Shown piece by piece: positions 36,875-45,891 of a stretch of DNA of 58,083 nucleotides (within the stretch, counting starts at the first letter, position 1; the number at the start of each line of letters is the position of its first letter). The notes under the pieces are model-generated. The model was not told the DNA's origin, searched no databases, and was given only the letters and a program-made list of their open reading frames with translations. The position numbers and the translations under genes are program-made. This stretch comes from Bacteroidota bacterium (GTDB lineage: Bacteria > Bacteroidota > Bacteroidia > AKYH767-A > OLB10): NCBI GenBank assembly GCA_019136655.1, contig JAGVTU010000019.1, forward strand, positions 1 through 58,083. Reading direction: 5' to 3'.

Positions 36875-38113
36875 GTGAAAAAACAAAGTGATGTAAAATG
36901 TTCATTCTGCGGACGCGACAAAAGTGCAACGCAGGTGCTCATTGCGGGTCTTAACGGACACATCTGCGATCAGTGTGTGACGCAGGCTATGGAAATTATC
37001 TCTCAGGAATCAGCTGAACTGGTAAAAGGGAAATACAGTGCTGCATTTACTTTACTTAAGCCTTCAGAAATTAAAAAACATCTGGATGAATACGTAATCG
37101 GTCAGGATTATGCCAAAAAAGTATTAAGTGTAGCTGTTTACAATCATTACAAACGAATTTCCAATGTTGGTAAAAAAGAAAACGATGTAGAGATTGAAAA
37201 ATCCAACATACTGATGGTGGGCGAAACAGGCACAGGAAAAACCTTGCTTGCACGTACCATTGCCCGTATTTTAAAAGTGCCTTTTTGTATTGCCGATGCA
37301 ACAGTACTTACTGAAGCAGGTTACGTGGGCGAAGATGTAGAAAGTGTTTTGACTCGATTGCTGCAGGCTGCTGATTATAATGTAGCTGCTGCCGAACATG
37401 GCATTGTTTATATTGACGAAATTGATAAAATAGCACGCAAAAGCGATAATCCTTCCATCACTCGTGATGTGAGCGGTGAAGGTGTGCAGCAAGCACTTCT
37501 CAAAATGCTTGAAAACACTGTTATCAATGTTCCTCCACAGGGTGGAAGAAAACACCCCGACCAGAAAATGATTGCAGTTAACACGCAGAATATTCTGTTC
37601 ATCTGTGGTGGGGCATTTGACGGCATTGAAAAAATTATTGAACGCAGACTCCAGTCACAAACCATCGGCTACAGTTCGCAACAAAGTCATCTTGATTTTG
37701 ACAGAGGCAACCTGTATCAATATGTAGCTCCTGCCGATTTCAAAAAATACGGATTAATTCCCGAACTCATTGGCCGACTTCCTGCCATCAGTTATCTGCA
37801 GCCATTGGATGCTGCAGCTTTAAGGCAGATTCTTACTGAGCCCAAAAATGCTTTGGTAAAACAATATCAGCGCTTGTTTGACATGGAAGGTATTCAACTG
37901 CTTTTCGATAATGATGTGCTTGATTTTATAGTGCAAAAAGCAATTGAATTCAAATTAGGTGCAAGAGGTTTACGCTCTATCTGCGAAGCTATCATGCTTG
38001 ACCTGATGTATGATTTGCCACAATCAAAAAGCAAAAAAGAATTTACCGTTACACTTGATTTTGCTAAAGAAAAAATCGAAAAGTCTAATCTCAGTAAGTT
38101 AAAAGCTGCGTAA
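36875..38113 (+). CDS. clpX: ATP-dependent Clp protease ATP-binding subunit ClpX
   Basis: 412 residues from a GTG start, the first codon that keeps the zinc finger whole (Cys9, Cys12, Cys31, Cys34; CSFCGRD and CDQC). The AAA+ motor has Walker A GETGTGKT, Walker [10 protein letters not shown], a pore loop GYVGEDVES and sensor motif ARGLRSI. It unfolds substrates and feeds them to ClpP. Ends 36 nt before a strong bidirectional terminator. Lengths and key residues are normal. Confidence 0.98.
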   Translation: MKKQSDVKCSFCGRDKSATQVLIAGLNGHICDQCVTQAMEIISQESAELVKGKYSAAFTLLKPSEIKKHLDEYVIGQDYAKKVLSVAVYNHYKRISNVGKKENDVEIEKSNILMVGETGTGKTLLARTIARILKVPFCIADATVLTEAGYVGEDVESVLTRLLQAADYNVAAAEHGIVYIDEIDKIARKSDNPSITRDVSGEGVQQALLKMLENTVINVPPQGGRKHPDQKMIAVNTQNILFICGGAFDGIEKIIERRLQSQTIGYSSQQSHLDFDRGNLYQYVAPADFKKYGLIPELIGRLPAISYLQPLDAAALRQILTEPKNALVKQYQRLFDMEGIQLLFDNDVLDFIVQKAIEFKLGARGLRSICEAIMLDLMYDLPQSKSKKEFTVTLDFAKEKIEKSNLSKLKAA

Positions 38114-38149
38114 TTTTTGATTGCTGATTTATCAAAAGATTTTAAAAAT

Positions 38150-38180
38150 AAAAAAGCGAACCGTTAAAGTTCGCTTTTTT
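38150..38180. terminator. Bidirectional terminator between clpX (+) and tRNA-Arg (-)
   Basis: Perfect 12-bp stem (38150-38161 with 38169-38180; arm AAAAAAGCGAAC) and a 7-nt loop. It has T-rich tails on both strands: TTTTTTTT towards the plus side and TTTTTTATTTTT towards the minus side. It ends clpX from the left and the tRNA-Arg transcript from the right, 3 nt from the tRNA 3' end. Confidence 0.92.
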
Positions 38181-38183
38181 TTG

Positions 38184-38257
38184 TGGTCCCGGAGGGATTC
38201 AAACCCCCAACCTTCTGATCCGTAGTCAGATGCTCTATTCAGTTAAGCTACGGAACC
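38184..38257 (-). tRNA. tRNA-Arg (anticodon ACG)
   Basis: 74 nt on the minus strand. Acceptor GGTTCCG pairs with CGGGACC (one G-U). The anticodon loop CTACGGA between TCTGA and TCAGA gives ACG (reads CGN by inosine). T loop TTTGAAT. CCA not encoded. Confidence 0.96.
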
Positions 38258-38273
38258 ATTTTTTTAGAGTGCG

Positions 38274-38281
38274 CAAAGATA
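38274..38281 (-). promoter_or_regulatory. Candidate -7 element (TATCTTTG) for tRNA-Arg(ACG)
   Basis: Full TAnnTTTG match on the minus strand, 16 nt before the tRNA 5' end, and 28 nt beyond the 3' end of floA. Suggests the tRNA is transcribed independently. Confidence 0.55.
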
Positions 38282-38308
38282 AAGAAATAACCATTCGCAC
38301 ATTAAGTT

Positions 38309-39280
38309 TTATGCATTTCCTTTAGGAGGTTTTCCCAAAGATTCGCGCATGGCAGTATCGGCCTGTATATTTTCCATTTTATAGTAATCCATAATGCCCA
38401 ATTTTCCATTACGGAACGCTTCAGCCATGGCCATTGGTATCTGCGCTTCGGCTTCAATTACTTTGGCACGTGCTTCCTGAGCTTTGGCAATCATTTCCTG
38501 CTCCAGTGCAACAGCAGCAGCTCTTCGTTCTTCAGCCATAGCCTGAGCAACTTTCAGGTCGGCAGTAGCTTGCTCCATCTGAAGTTTTGCACCAATGTTT
38601 TCGCCCACATCAATGTCAGCAATATCAATAGATAAAATTTCAAATGCTGTTCCTGCATCCAAACCTTTATTGAGAACGGTTTTTGAAATCTGATCAGGAT
38701 TTTCGAGTACACTCTTATGGTCGGCAGCAGAACCTATGGTGGTAACAATTCCTTCACCTACACGAGCAAGAATAGTTTCTTCGCCTGCACCACCTACCAA
38801 CTGATTGATATTTGTGCGAACTGTTACACGCGCACGAACCACTAACTGAATACCGTTCTTACCCATAGCTGCAACTGATGGTGTATCAATTACACGTGGA
38901 TTTACCGATAACTGAACAGCATCGGCCACATCACGTCCGGCAAGGTCAATGGCTGCAGCCATCTTAAATGAGAGTGGAATATTGGCTTTGTCGGCTGAGA
39001 TAAGCGCTTTAATCACATTATTTACATTACCTCCTGCCAGATAGTGTGTTTCCAAATCAGGAATGGTAACGCTGAGGCCTGCCTTGGTAGCAGTAATCAT
39101 TCCGTTGACAATTACACTGGGTGGAACTTTTCTGAACCGCATCAAAATAAGATTCAGAATGCTCACTCTGACTCCTGAAAACGTTGCAGTAATCCACAGA
39201 TTAACAGGAACGAAATACAAAAACAAAAAGAACAGGATTACACCTGCCACGATTAAGATTAAAAACGGAATGCTTGACAT
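38309..39280 (-). CDS. floA: Flotillin-like protein FloA
   Basis: 323 residues, the usual length of the UPF0365/FloA family. One or two hydrophobic N-terminal helices (about 4-45) anchor it in the membrane, followed by an SPFH-like region and a long Ala/Glu-rich coiled coil ([20 protein letters not shown], about 245-290). FloA organises membrane microdomains and affects membrane fluidity. It lies 11 nt after the NfeD gene, the standard partner, so the pair is one operon. Some database lineages label it a sigma-W-controlled protein. Confidence 0.95.
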   Translation of the reverse strand: MSSIPFLILIVAGVILFFLFLYFVPVNLWITATFSGVRVSILNLILMRFRKVPPSVIVNGMITATKAGLSVTIPDLETHYLAGGNVNNVIKALISADKANIPLSFKMAAAIDLAGRDVADAVQLSVNPRVIDTPSVAAMGKNGIQLVVRARVTVRTNINQLVGGAGEETILARVGEGIVTTIGSAADHKSVLENPDQISKTVLNKGLDAGTAFEILSIDIADIDVGENIGAKLQMEQATADLKVAQAMAEERRAAAVALEQEMIAKAQEARAKVIEAEAQIPMAMAEAFRNGKLGIMDYYKMENIQADTAMRESLGKPPKGNA

Positions 39281-39291
39281 AGTATGATGAT

Positions 39292-39765
39292 TTAACTGGT
39301 TGCGTGTTTACGTACAATAAGTTTATTTGGCAGCACTTCTACCACCTCTACCTGAGTATTTGTTTCTATTAATTCTCCCATGGACTGCACCTCCACTTTT
39401 CGATGATTGAACATAGCTGTTCCGGATGGTCTCACTGCCGAAATGGTAGTACCAATGGCTCCGGGTTGAATGTCCATTTCATCAACACGGTCAATTCGGG
39501 AATCATTCTGTTGCTGCAGACTGAATTTTCGCCATACGTTATAGCGGAAAGCAAAATATATTGTAATACCTGTCAGGGCCAGCGTTCCTAAAGAAACATA
39601 CATTCCCACTTCAGGGCCATACACATGAAAAGAATACCACACACCTGAGATAACCATAATAGCACCAATAATTCCTGCTATTAATCCGGGTAAAATCAGT
39701 ATTTCCAGAACCAATAATATAATTCCGGTAAGGATCAGTAAGAGAATACTTAGAACAACTGCCAT
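39292..39765 (-). CDS. NfeD family membrane protein
   Basis: 157 residues from the ATG at 39765. A TTG start at 39777 is possible but overlaps a TAGCTTTG promoter-like element (39775-39782), which favours the ATG. Three hydrophobic helices (about 1-75) precede a C-terminal OB-fold NfeD domain (about 95-157; [27 protein letters not shown]). NfeD proteins partner with flotillin-like proteins in membrane domains. A short, protease-free form, typical when beside FloA. Confidence 0.92.
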   Translation of the reverse strand: MAVVLSILLLILTGIILLVLEILILPGLIAGIIGAIMVISGVWYSFHVYGPEVGMYVSLGTLALTGITIYFAFRYNVWRKFSLQQQNDSRIDRVDEMDIQPGAIGTTISAVRPSGTAMFNHRKVEVQSMGELIETNTQVEVVEVLPNKLIVRKHATS

Positions 39766-39782
39766 ATTTAGTTGCAAAGCTA

Positions 39783-39817
39783 CAAAAAAAGGCTGTTGAT
39801 CTCATTGCAGCAGCCTT
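39783..39817 (-). terminator. Intrinsic terminator of the TonB-like gene
   Basis: A 10-bp stem (39789-39798 with 39808-39817, one G-U) with a 9-nt loop, followed on the minus strand by seven T. It lies 34 nt after the TonB-like stop and just upstream of the NfeD gene, separating the two units. Confidence 0.85.
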
Positions 39818-39850
39818 ACAAAATTCCTCTTTTTTTATATCAGCCTTATC

Positions 39851-40654
39851 TTATTTCGCAATAAAAGTTACAGGCAGTGTATAGCTCACTGGTACAGCAT
39901 GTCCACCTTGCATACCCGGTTTCCACACAGGAGATTTCTTAAGAACACGAATTGCTTCTTCCGAAAACTGAAATGCATCAGCAACTCCTTTCAATACTTT
40001 AATGTCAGTGATGTTACCGGTTTTATCAACCACAAAACCCAGGTAAACAGTACCCTGCACACCACTCATCAACAGTTGTTGCGGATAACGAATATTCTTT
40101 TGTAAAAACCTGACAAGAGCTTCTTCCCCTCCCGGAAATTCAGGCATTACCTCCGGGTTGAGCATTGGCGCAGTAGATGCTGTTCCCGAATTTTCTCCTC
40201 CACCGGAAGTGGTTGAATTATTGTTTCCTGTTATCACAGGAATATCAGTGTTCACTGCATTTGTGTTTGGAATAATCGAAGGAATAGTTGGAACATTTGT
40301 TTCAGTCCTGTCAACCACTACAGGTAAACCCTGTCCTTTTACTTGCACAGGTGTTGGTGCAGGTGCAACAGGTTTCTGAGGTGAAGCAGGCATAGCAGGA
40401 GGCAAAAATTTTTCAATGGTATAAATTACATCATCTGCTTTTTTTGATTTGTCGCTGTAGTGTTCAATCAATTCTTCAGACGGACCACCAAGCTGATAAA
40501 AAAGACCTAATCCGGATAATAATATTGCCAATGCAATAAAGAGGCTTAAGATTAGATAGTCTGCATTTTTTCTTCGCAGGTAATAAGCACCATACTTTTT
40601 ATTCCGGTTTTCGAACATGAGATCGCACCACCGGTTTGAATAGATGAATTCCAT
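39851..40654 (-). CDS. Energy transducer TonB-like protein
   Basis: 267 residues. A cytoplasmic start (about 1-30, NRNKKYGAYYLRRKNAD), a single membrane helix (about 31-53), a Pro/Ala-rich and Thr/Asn-rich periplasmic spacer (about 90-180) and a C-terminal TonB_C domain (about 185-267; PEFPGGEEALVRFLQKNIRYP, VQGTVYLGFVVDKTG). The N-terminal motif is the Bacteroidota TonB variety. It transmits ion-gradient energy to outer-membrane receptors. No ExbB/ExbD is in the window. Confidence 0.93.
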   Translation of the reverse strand: MEFIYSNRWCDLMFENRNKKYGAYYLRRKNADYLILSLFIALAILLSGLGLFYQLGGPSEELIEHYSDKSKKADDVIYTIEKFLPPAMPASPQKPVAPAPTPVQVKGQGLPVVVDRTETNVPTIPSIIPNTNAVNTDIPVITGNNNSTTSGGGENSGTASTAPMLNPEVMPEFPGGEEALVRFLQKNIRYPQQLLMSGVQGTVYLGFVVDKTGNITDIKVLKGVADAFQFSEEAIRVLKKSPVWKPGMQGGHAVPVSYTLPVTFIAK

Positions 40655-40826
40655 GATTTCGTTTTTTAGTCAGATGTAAAACGAATGGAAATTCCACAAC
40701 ATGATGGAACAATGATTCTTTTACCAATTGATTACAATATTTCTTTCAGGCAAGAAGTTACGCAGATTGAAAAAAGAAATATTTTAGAGATAAAAAGGTC
40801 AGAAAAATCAACCTCAGGAAAAGTAG

Positions 40827-40900
40827 TGATCCCGATTGGATTCGAACCAATGACCTACTGCTTAGAAGGCAGTTGCTCTATCCAGCTGAGCTACGGGACC
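40827..40900 (-). tRNA. tRNA-Arg (anticodon TCT)
   Basis: 74 nt on the minus strand. Acceptor GGTCCCG pairs with CGGGATC (one G-U). Anticodon loop CTTCTAA between ACTGC and GCAGT gives TCT (reads AGA/AGG). T loop TTCGAAT. CCA not encoded. Confidence 0.96.
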
Positions 40901-40909
40901 CAATGGCCG

Positions 40910-40917
40910 TAAATGTA
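40910..40917 (-). promoter_or_regulatory. Possible -7 element (TACATTTA) for tRNA-Arg(TCT)
   Basis: Seven of eight positions match TAnnTTTG, 9 nt before the tRNA, adjoining the terminator arm. Needed if that terminator is efficient; weak on sequence alone. Confidence 0.25.
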
Positions 40918-40949
40918 AAAGTCTAAAGCGAAAAACACTTTAGACTTTT
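40917..40949 (-). terminator. Hairpin terminator between tRNA-Pro and tRNA-Arg(TCT)
   Basis: Perfect 12-bp stem (40917-40928 with 40938-40949; arm AAAAGTCTAAAG) and a 9-nt loop. It starts 7 nt after the tRNA-Pro 3' end on the minus strand and ends in TTTT. The symmetrical A/T ends make it work in either direction. Confidence 0.75.
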
Positions 40950-40956
40950 ATAGTGG

Positions 40957-41032
40957 TCGGGGTGGCAGGATTCGAACCTGCGACCTCCTGCTCCCAAAGC
41001 AGGCGCGATGAACCGGGCTACGCTACACCCCG
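40957..41032 (-). tRNA. tRNA-Pro (anticodon TGG)
   Basis: 76 nt on the minus strand. Acceptor CGGGGTG pairs with CACCCCG. Anticodon loop TTTGGGA between CCTGC and GCAGG gives TGG. T loop TTCGAAT. The next bases happen to be CCA, so the mature 3' end may be encoded here. Confidence 0.96.
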
Positions 41033-41146
41033 AAATTTAATGAAAGGTGCTCTATACTACTGAAAATGTATTTTGAACATACTTCCAAAATTTAAAACAA
41101 TCAAAGAACTGCATTTCTGCGGTACCTACCGACAGGCAACCTTTTG

Positions 41147-41235
<89 letters not shown>

Positions 41236-41342
41236 TTTCACTCAAATTCTACAGCTACTTTTTACCTGCTCTTTTGTGATAAAAATTCCACTTTTAAGCA
41301 GATTTTCCGGTAAACTGAATAATCTGGGTTTAAGACGGGCGG

Positions 41343-41372
41343 CAAAGGTAACAAAAAGTAGTTGTAAACAAA
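41343..41372 (-). promoter_or_regulatory. Promoter of the tRNA-Ser/tRNA-Pro unit (-33 TTTG, -7 TACCTTTG)
   Basis: On the minus strand TTTG (41372-41369) is followed after 18 nt by TACCTTTG (41350-41343), a textbook Bacteroidota primary promoter. Transcription from about 41337 would give a leader of about 100 nt before tRNA-Ser. The absence of a clear terminator before tRNA-Pro suggests the two tRNAs are co-transcribed. Confidence 0.7.
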
Positions 41373-41427
41373 ATCTCAATCGAAGGATAATTTTTTTTCA
41401 GGGTCAATATGTATTAATATTGTCTCC

Positions 41428-43275
41428 ATGAGCAAAAAAGTGTTGCTATTGTTAATTGTATTGGGGTTTCTCATCCTGACGGCCTGCCATACAAAAGAGG
41501 AAAAGAAATACGATGTAGCGTCAGTTTCTGACAGTCTGAATTATATTCACCTGCCGGATGTAAATTACTTCGACAAAAGCTGGAAAACTGACAATACACT
41601 GGTGTATCAGGTACTGCAGGAACCGGATAACCTGCATCCAACCAACGGTCAAACACTGATGCGCCTTGAAATTATGCAATACACTCAGGGGCGACTCATT
41701 GCCACTGATTACAAAACCAATAAACTTACTGCTGAACTTGCCGAAAAGCTTCCTGTTTTTAACGCTTCCGACAGTACCTACACTTTTGAATTACACAAAG
41801 AACCAAAATGGGATAATGGTGATGCACTTTCAACAGATGATATAATTTTTACACTGAAAGTGTATAAATGTGTACTTACTCAAAATGATTTTTTCAAACC
41901 ATATCTTGACAACTTCAATAATATTATTTTAAGTGCTGAGCATCCGCTTGAGTTTAAATTGAAAGTTAACAAACCTTATGTTCAGGATGTAGCTATCTGG
42001 AGCGATATCATCATCCTGCAAAGAAAATTTCATGACCCGGAAAATCTACTTGGGCAATTTGGTATAGGTGATGTGGCAGATAAAAATTTTTCAGGTAAAC
42101 AAAATCAAAAAGTAGTTAACTGGTTTAAAGATTTTAATGCAGGAGAAACAGGATTTGATTTGAAAAAATTAAGTGGTTTGGGGCCTTACCAGGTTACTGA
42201 ATGGGAGCATGGGCAGTATCTGGTTTTGGAAAAGAAAAAAAATCACTGGACAGACAACTCTTCTCTTAAATCCGAAAAAAGCTATCCACAAAAAATGATT
42301 TTTAAAGTAAGTGCTGATCCAAATGTCAACTTACTTGAATTTAAAAAACAGAATTTCGATGCCAGCACTACACTTTCGGTAAAAACACTGGCAACATTGC
42401 AGCAGGATTCCATGTTCAACAGAAATTATTATTCAAAATTTACCGGAACTTTTAATTATTCGTTTGCAGCATTCAATATGAAGCCTGACGGAGAAAAACA
42501 CAAACCTCTTTTTAATGATGTCAATGTAAGGAAAGCACTGGCAATGCTGGTTCCCTATCAGCAAATTAATGATGTAATTTACAAAGGTCAGGGAATTCGT
42601 CAGGCCGGGCCTGTATGCTGTTACAAATACAACTACAATGACAAACTAAAACCTACTGAATATAATTATGAAAAAGCAGTGGAGCTGCTGCACAGTGCAG
42701 GATGGGCTGACAGCAACAACGATGGAATTCTTGATAAAACCATACAACAAAAAACTGTTGACTTTAAATTTGATTTACACATCTATGCAGGAATAACTGA
42801 CTGGCAGGATTTAGCTTTGCTTTATTCGTCAGCACTAAAAAAAGCAGGAATAATTATGAATATAGTTCCGCTTGATGTGCCAACATTTATTGAAAAAGCA
42901 CGCTCACATGACTTTGATATGCTGATGAGTGTGTGGACTACCGGTGTAGCTCCTGAAGATTTCACACAACTGTGGCACAGCAATAGCTGGACTGACAATG
43001 GCGACAATTATTCAGGTTTCGGAAATGCAGCTTCAGATGCACTGATTGACAGTATTCGATATACTATGGATGATGACAAAAGAAATGATTTGGATAAACG
43101 TTTTCAGCAGATGGTTGCTGATGAACAACCTTACATTTTTTTGTTCAACTCACTGCGCAGAGTGGTTGTTCACAAGCGATTCGGCAATGTAAATATGTAT
43201 TTCGAAAGACCCGGATTGTTGCTGAACACTTTGCAATTGCGACAGGCAGCAAATTACGTAAGCACCACCCCTTAA
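41428..43275 (+). CDS. ABC transporter substrate-binding lipoprotein, peptide/nickel family (SBP_bac_5)
   Basis: 615 residues. Lipoprotein signal with lipobox LTAC (Cys20). The mature part is a family 5 solute-binding protein: DVNVRKALAMLVPYQ and YNYEKAVELLHSAGW are the recognisable blocks, with a PEDFTQLWHSNSW segment near residue 510. It binds oligopeptides or similar solutes in the periplasm and delivers them to the permeases encoded 10 nt downstream. Slightly longer than the E. coli relatives (about 535). Ligand not predictable. Confidence 0.93.
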   Translation: MSKKVLLLLIVLGFLILTACHTKEEKKYDVASVSDSLNYIHLPDVNYFDKSWKTDNTLVYQVLQEPDNLHPTNGQTLMRLEIMQYTQGRLIATDYKTNKLTAELAEKLPVFNASDSTYTFELHKEPKWDNGDALSTDDIIFTLKVYKCVLTQNDFFKPYLDNFNNIILSAEHPLEFKLKVNKPYVQDVAIWSDIIILQRKFHDPENLLGQFGIGDVADKNFSGKQNQKVVNWFKDFNAGETGFDLKKLSGLGPYQVTEWEHGQYLVLEKKKNHWTDNSSLKSEKSYPQKMIFKVSADPNVNLLEFKKQNFDASTTLSVKTLATLQQDSMFNRNYYSKFTGTFNYSFAAFNMKPDGEKHKPLFNDVNVRKALAMLVPYQQINDVIYKGQGIRQAGPVCCYKYNYNDKLKPTEYNYEKAVELLHSAGWADSNNDGILDKTIQQKTVDFKFDLHIYAGITDWQDLALLYSSALKKAGIIMNIVPLDVPTFIEKARSHDFDMLMSVWTTGVAPEDFTQLWHSNSWTDNGDNYSGFGNAASDALIDSIRYTMDDDKRNDLDKRFQQMVADEQPYIFLFNSLRRVVVHKRFGNVNMYFERPGLLLNTLQLRQAANYVSTTP

Positions 43276-43285
43276 AACACATGGC

Positions 43286-44704
43286 ATGAATACGTCACTG
43301 ACAAAAAAACTTGCCATTTATTTACTTTCCGGAGTTGCCGTTATTTTAGCCTCATTCTTTATTGCTGTGCAAATGCCGGGTGATGCATTAGATAACTTAT
43401 TGCTTCGTCAGGAAAAAGTATCTGTTTCATCTTATGATTATGAAATAAAAAAGATTGAAATGGCCCATCGCATGGGAATTGACAAACCGCTTTTTTATTT
43501 CCGTATGTCGAGCCTTGCCGAAACAGGATATGAAATTTATTTTGCTACAGAAACTAAAAAAGATAATTACTCAAAATTACTTCGCAAATATGGGAACAGT
43601 AAGGAAGTTTATCTTTTTGCACGTAATTGTCAGTACACTGATGAGGTATTGTCTGGATTAAACAAAAAATACAACTCTTCAGCGATTGAAAAATTCTCAG
43701 GTTATCTGCAATTCATACAAAAGAACAGCGCTTCAACCAATATGGACAGTGTATGGACGATGACAGAGAATGACCATTCTTTAACTGAATTTCGTCCATT
43801 GACCAACATGCTCAAACATTCCTGGGAAAAACTCGCAGAACAACCTCATTCTTACAGAGCATATATTCCTGCAATATCCTTCAGTGCAGACAACCGTTTT
43901 AATGACTGGTTTTTTGGCGGACCATTATCTCATGGACTGATACACCTCGACCTTGGAACATCCTTTTTCACCGGAGAAAAAATTACCTCATTGCTAAAAA
44001 ATAAAATTGCATGGTCGTTGGGATTTTCGTTAACAGCTATTCTCCTTGCATTCAGTATTGGAATTCCTCTTGCTGCCTGGATAGTTTCCAAGAAAAATAA
44101 AACCTTAGATAAGTTCATCAGAATTTTTGCTGCAACAGGCTATGCCATGCCGGTTTATTTGGCAGGAGTGATATTGTTGTTTCTTTTTTCAAATCCTGAT
44201 ATACTGAATATTTTTCCCTCGTCAGGAGTGAAACCGATTGGAATGAATGACAACGTTTCGATAGCAGGCAAATTATGGGCAAGTGTTCCATATCTGATTC
44301 TTCCTTTGATATGTTACACTTTTTCGTTGCTCGCATTTGCTGTTAGCACTGCGGGGGAATTACTTCAAAACCAAATGTCATTGCCTTACATTGTCACTGC
44401 CCGTGCCAAAGGATTAGACGAAAAAACAATCGTATATAAACATGCATTGAAGAATGTACTTCCGCCATTGATTTCATTACTGGCAAATATTTTTCCTGCA
44501 ATAATTGGAGGCTCTGTTATCATTGAAACGCTATTTTCAATTCCCGGAATGGGGAATGAAATTGTACGTGCTTGCCTTTCCAGAAATTTTCCATTGCTCT
44601 CTGCAATCATTCTAATATCAGGTTTTGCAACCATAGTCATGTATGCTTTAGTTGATATTGCTGTTTATCGTCTCGATCCCAGAATAAAACCCTCAGCTGC
44701 CTGA
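43286..44704 (+). CDS. ABC transporter permease, DppB/OppB-like
   Basis: 472 residues. TM1 (about 11-29) is followed by an enlarged periplasmic region of about 200 residues, larger than in E. coli DppB (about 340 residues in all), before five further helices starting at about 240. The C-terminal EAA loop (TARAKGLDEKTIVYKHALKN, about 372-391) contacts the ATPase. Stop and next start overlap (TGATG), so the two permeases are translationally coupled. No ABC ATPase in the window, so it must be encoded elsewhere. Confidence 0.92.
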   Translation: MNTSLTKKLAIYLLSGVAVILASFFIAVQMPGDALDNLLLRQEKVSVSSYDYEIKKIEMAHRMGIDKPLFYFRMSSLAETGYEIYFATETKKDNYSKLLRKYGNSKEVYLFARNCQYTDEVLSGLNKKYNSSAIEKFSGYLQFIQKNSASTNMDSVWTMTENDHSLTEFRPLTNMLKHSWEKLAEQPHSYRAYIPAISFSADNRFNDWFFGGPLSHGLIHLDLGTSFFTGEKITSLLKNKIAWSLGFSLTAILLAFSIGIPLAAWIVSKKNKTLDKFIRIFAATGYAMPVYLAGVILLFLFSNPDILNIFPSSGVKPIGMNDNVSIAGKLWASVPYLILPLICYTFSLLAFAVSTAGELLQNQMSLPYIVTARAKGLDEKTIVYKHALKNVLPPLISLLANIFPAIIGGSVIIETLFSIPGMGNEIVRACLSRNFPLLSAIILISGFATIVMYALVDIAVYRLDPRIKPSAA

Positions 44705-45891
44705 TGAAAAAAAGATTTAGAAAACTATCTGTCCTGTGGCTGAGTTTCATAACGCTCCTGTCAATTGCTGCTCCTTTTGTTGCCAATGAAAAACCTTTTT
44801 TCTTCGACTCCTCAGAATCACAAACAGGTTATACAGACTACCGTCAACAACGTCTTGACGGAAAAAACAACAGTGGTTTTTTTGCTCTCATTCCCTACTC
44901 TTCAGGAGTTGCAGATGCAGAAAATTCAGGACCACACAGTCCTTTTGAAAAGAATTATTATCACAATTCTCAGGGCGAAAAATCAGTAATACCTCTCAGG
45001 TTTCATCACTGGATGGGAACAGATGCTATTGGCTCTGATGTTGCAGCAGGTGTGGTATTTGGTTTACGACATAGTTTGTTTATTGCTGTTACTGCAATGG
45101 TCATTGCTTTAATCATTGCTTTGGTGATGGGAATTCTGTCAGGTTATTATAGTATGTATGGTATTCGAATATCATGGTCAGCAATCTTGTTTTTTATTTT
45201 CTTATTCTGGGCAATATGGTTTTACGGTTGTCATATTTTCAGCAATGAATGGCGAATGTTTTTTTCAGGTAACAGCTCATTCTATTTTTTATTCAAAATT
45301 CTTTTCATAATAATCATTATTACATCAATTTTATTGGTGCTTAAAAGAATATCAGACAGATTTGTCATTGCACGAAAAGAAATAAATTTTTCACCTGACA
45401 GATGGATAACAGCAACTACACAACTTTTTATTTCGGTACCGCAACTTATTCTCATTATCACACTTTCAGTTTTCTTTCAGCCATCAGCATTTAAGATTGC
45501 TGTTATCTTCGGTCTTCTTATGTGGACTGACCTTGCAAGAATTATCAGAGCCGAAGTGCTGAAGATGAAACAAGAGGGTTTTATTGAAAGTTGTATAGCA
45601 TCGGGCCTTTCAACATCACAAATTATATTCAGGCATATACTTCCAAATCTGAAAACAGTTGTAAGGCCATTGTTTTTATTTGGATTGGCATCAGTTATCC
45701 TGACTGAATCAGGATTATCGTTTTTAGGATTAGGGATGGGACCTGACACAGTTACACTGGGCAGTCTGCTTGCTCAGGCAAAAGAAAATATGGATGCATG
45801 GTGGCTGATGTTGTTTCCGGGTATTTTTCTATTTATTACAATCCTCAGTTTATTCAACCAGGGAAAGCAAAACAACATCAACGGCAATTAA
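44704..45891 (+). CDS. ABC transporter permease, DppC/OppC-like
   Basis: 395 residues. TM1 (about 8-24), a soluble stretch to the DppC motif HHWMGTDAIGSDV (near 100), then five further helices plus an extra pair of hydrophobic segments (about 155-205) inserted before the EAA loop (ESCIASGLSTSQIIFRHILP, about 298-317). The insertion is not in enterobacterial DppC. It starts on the last base of the preceding gene. The stop overlaps the convergent 7TM-HD gene by 4 nt. Confidence 0.9.
   Translation: MKKRFRKLSVLWLSFITLLSIAAPFVANEKPFFFDSSESQTGYTDYRQQRLDGKNNSGFFALIPYSSGVADAENSGPHSPFEKNYYHNSQGEKSVIPLRFHHWMGTDAIGSDVAAGVVFGLRHSLFIAVTAMVIALIIALVMGILSGYYSMYGIRISWSAILFFIFLFWAIWFYGCHIFSNEWRMFFSGNSSFYFLFKILFIIIIITSILLVLKRISDRFVIARKEINFSPDRWITATTQLFISVPQLILIITLSVFFQPSAFKIAVIFGLLMWTDLARIIRAEVLKMKQEGFIESCIASGLSTSQIIFRHILPNLKTVVRPLFLFGLASVILTESGLSFLGLGMGPDTVTLGSLLAQAKENMDAWWLMLFPGIFLFITILSLFNQGKQNNINGN

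Noticed and set aside
40685..40912. 75-codon plus-strand reading frame
   Set aside because: It covers the antisense of tRNA-Arg(TCT); the coding look comes from the tRNA sequence.
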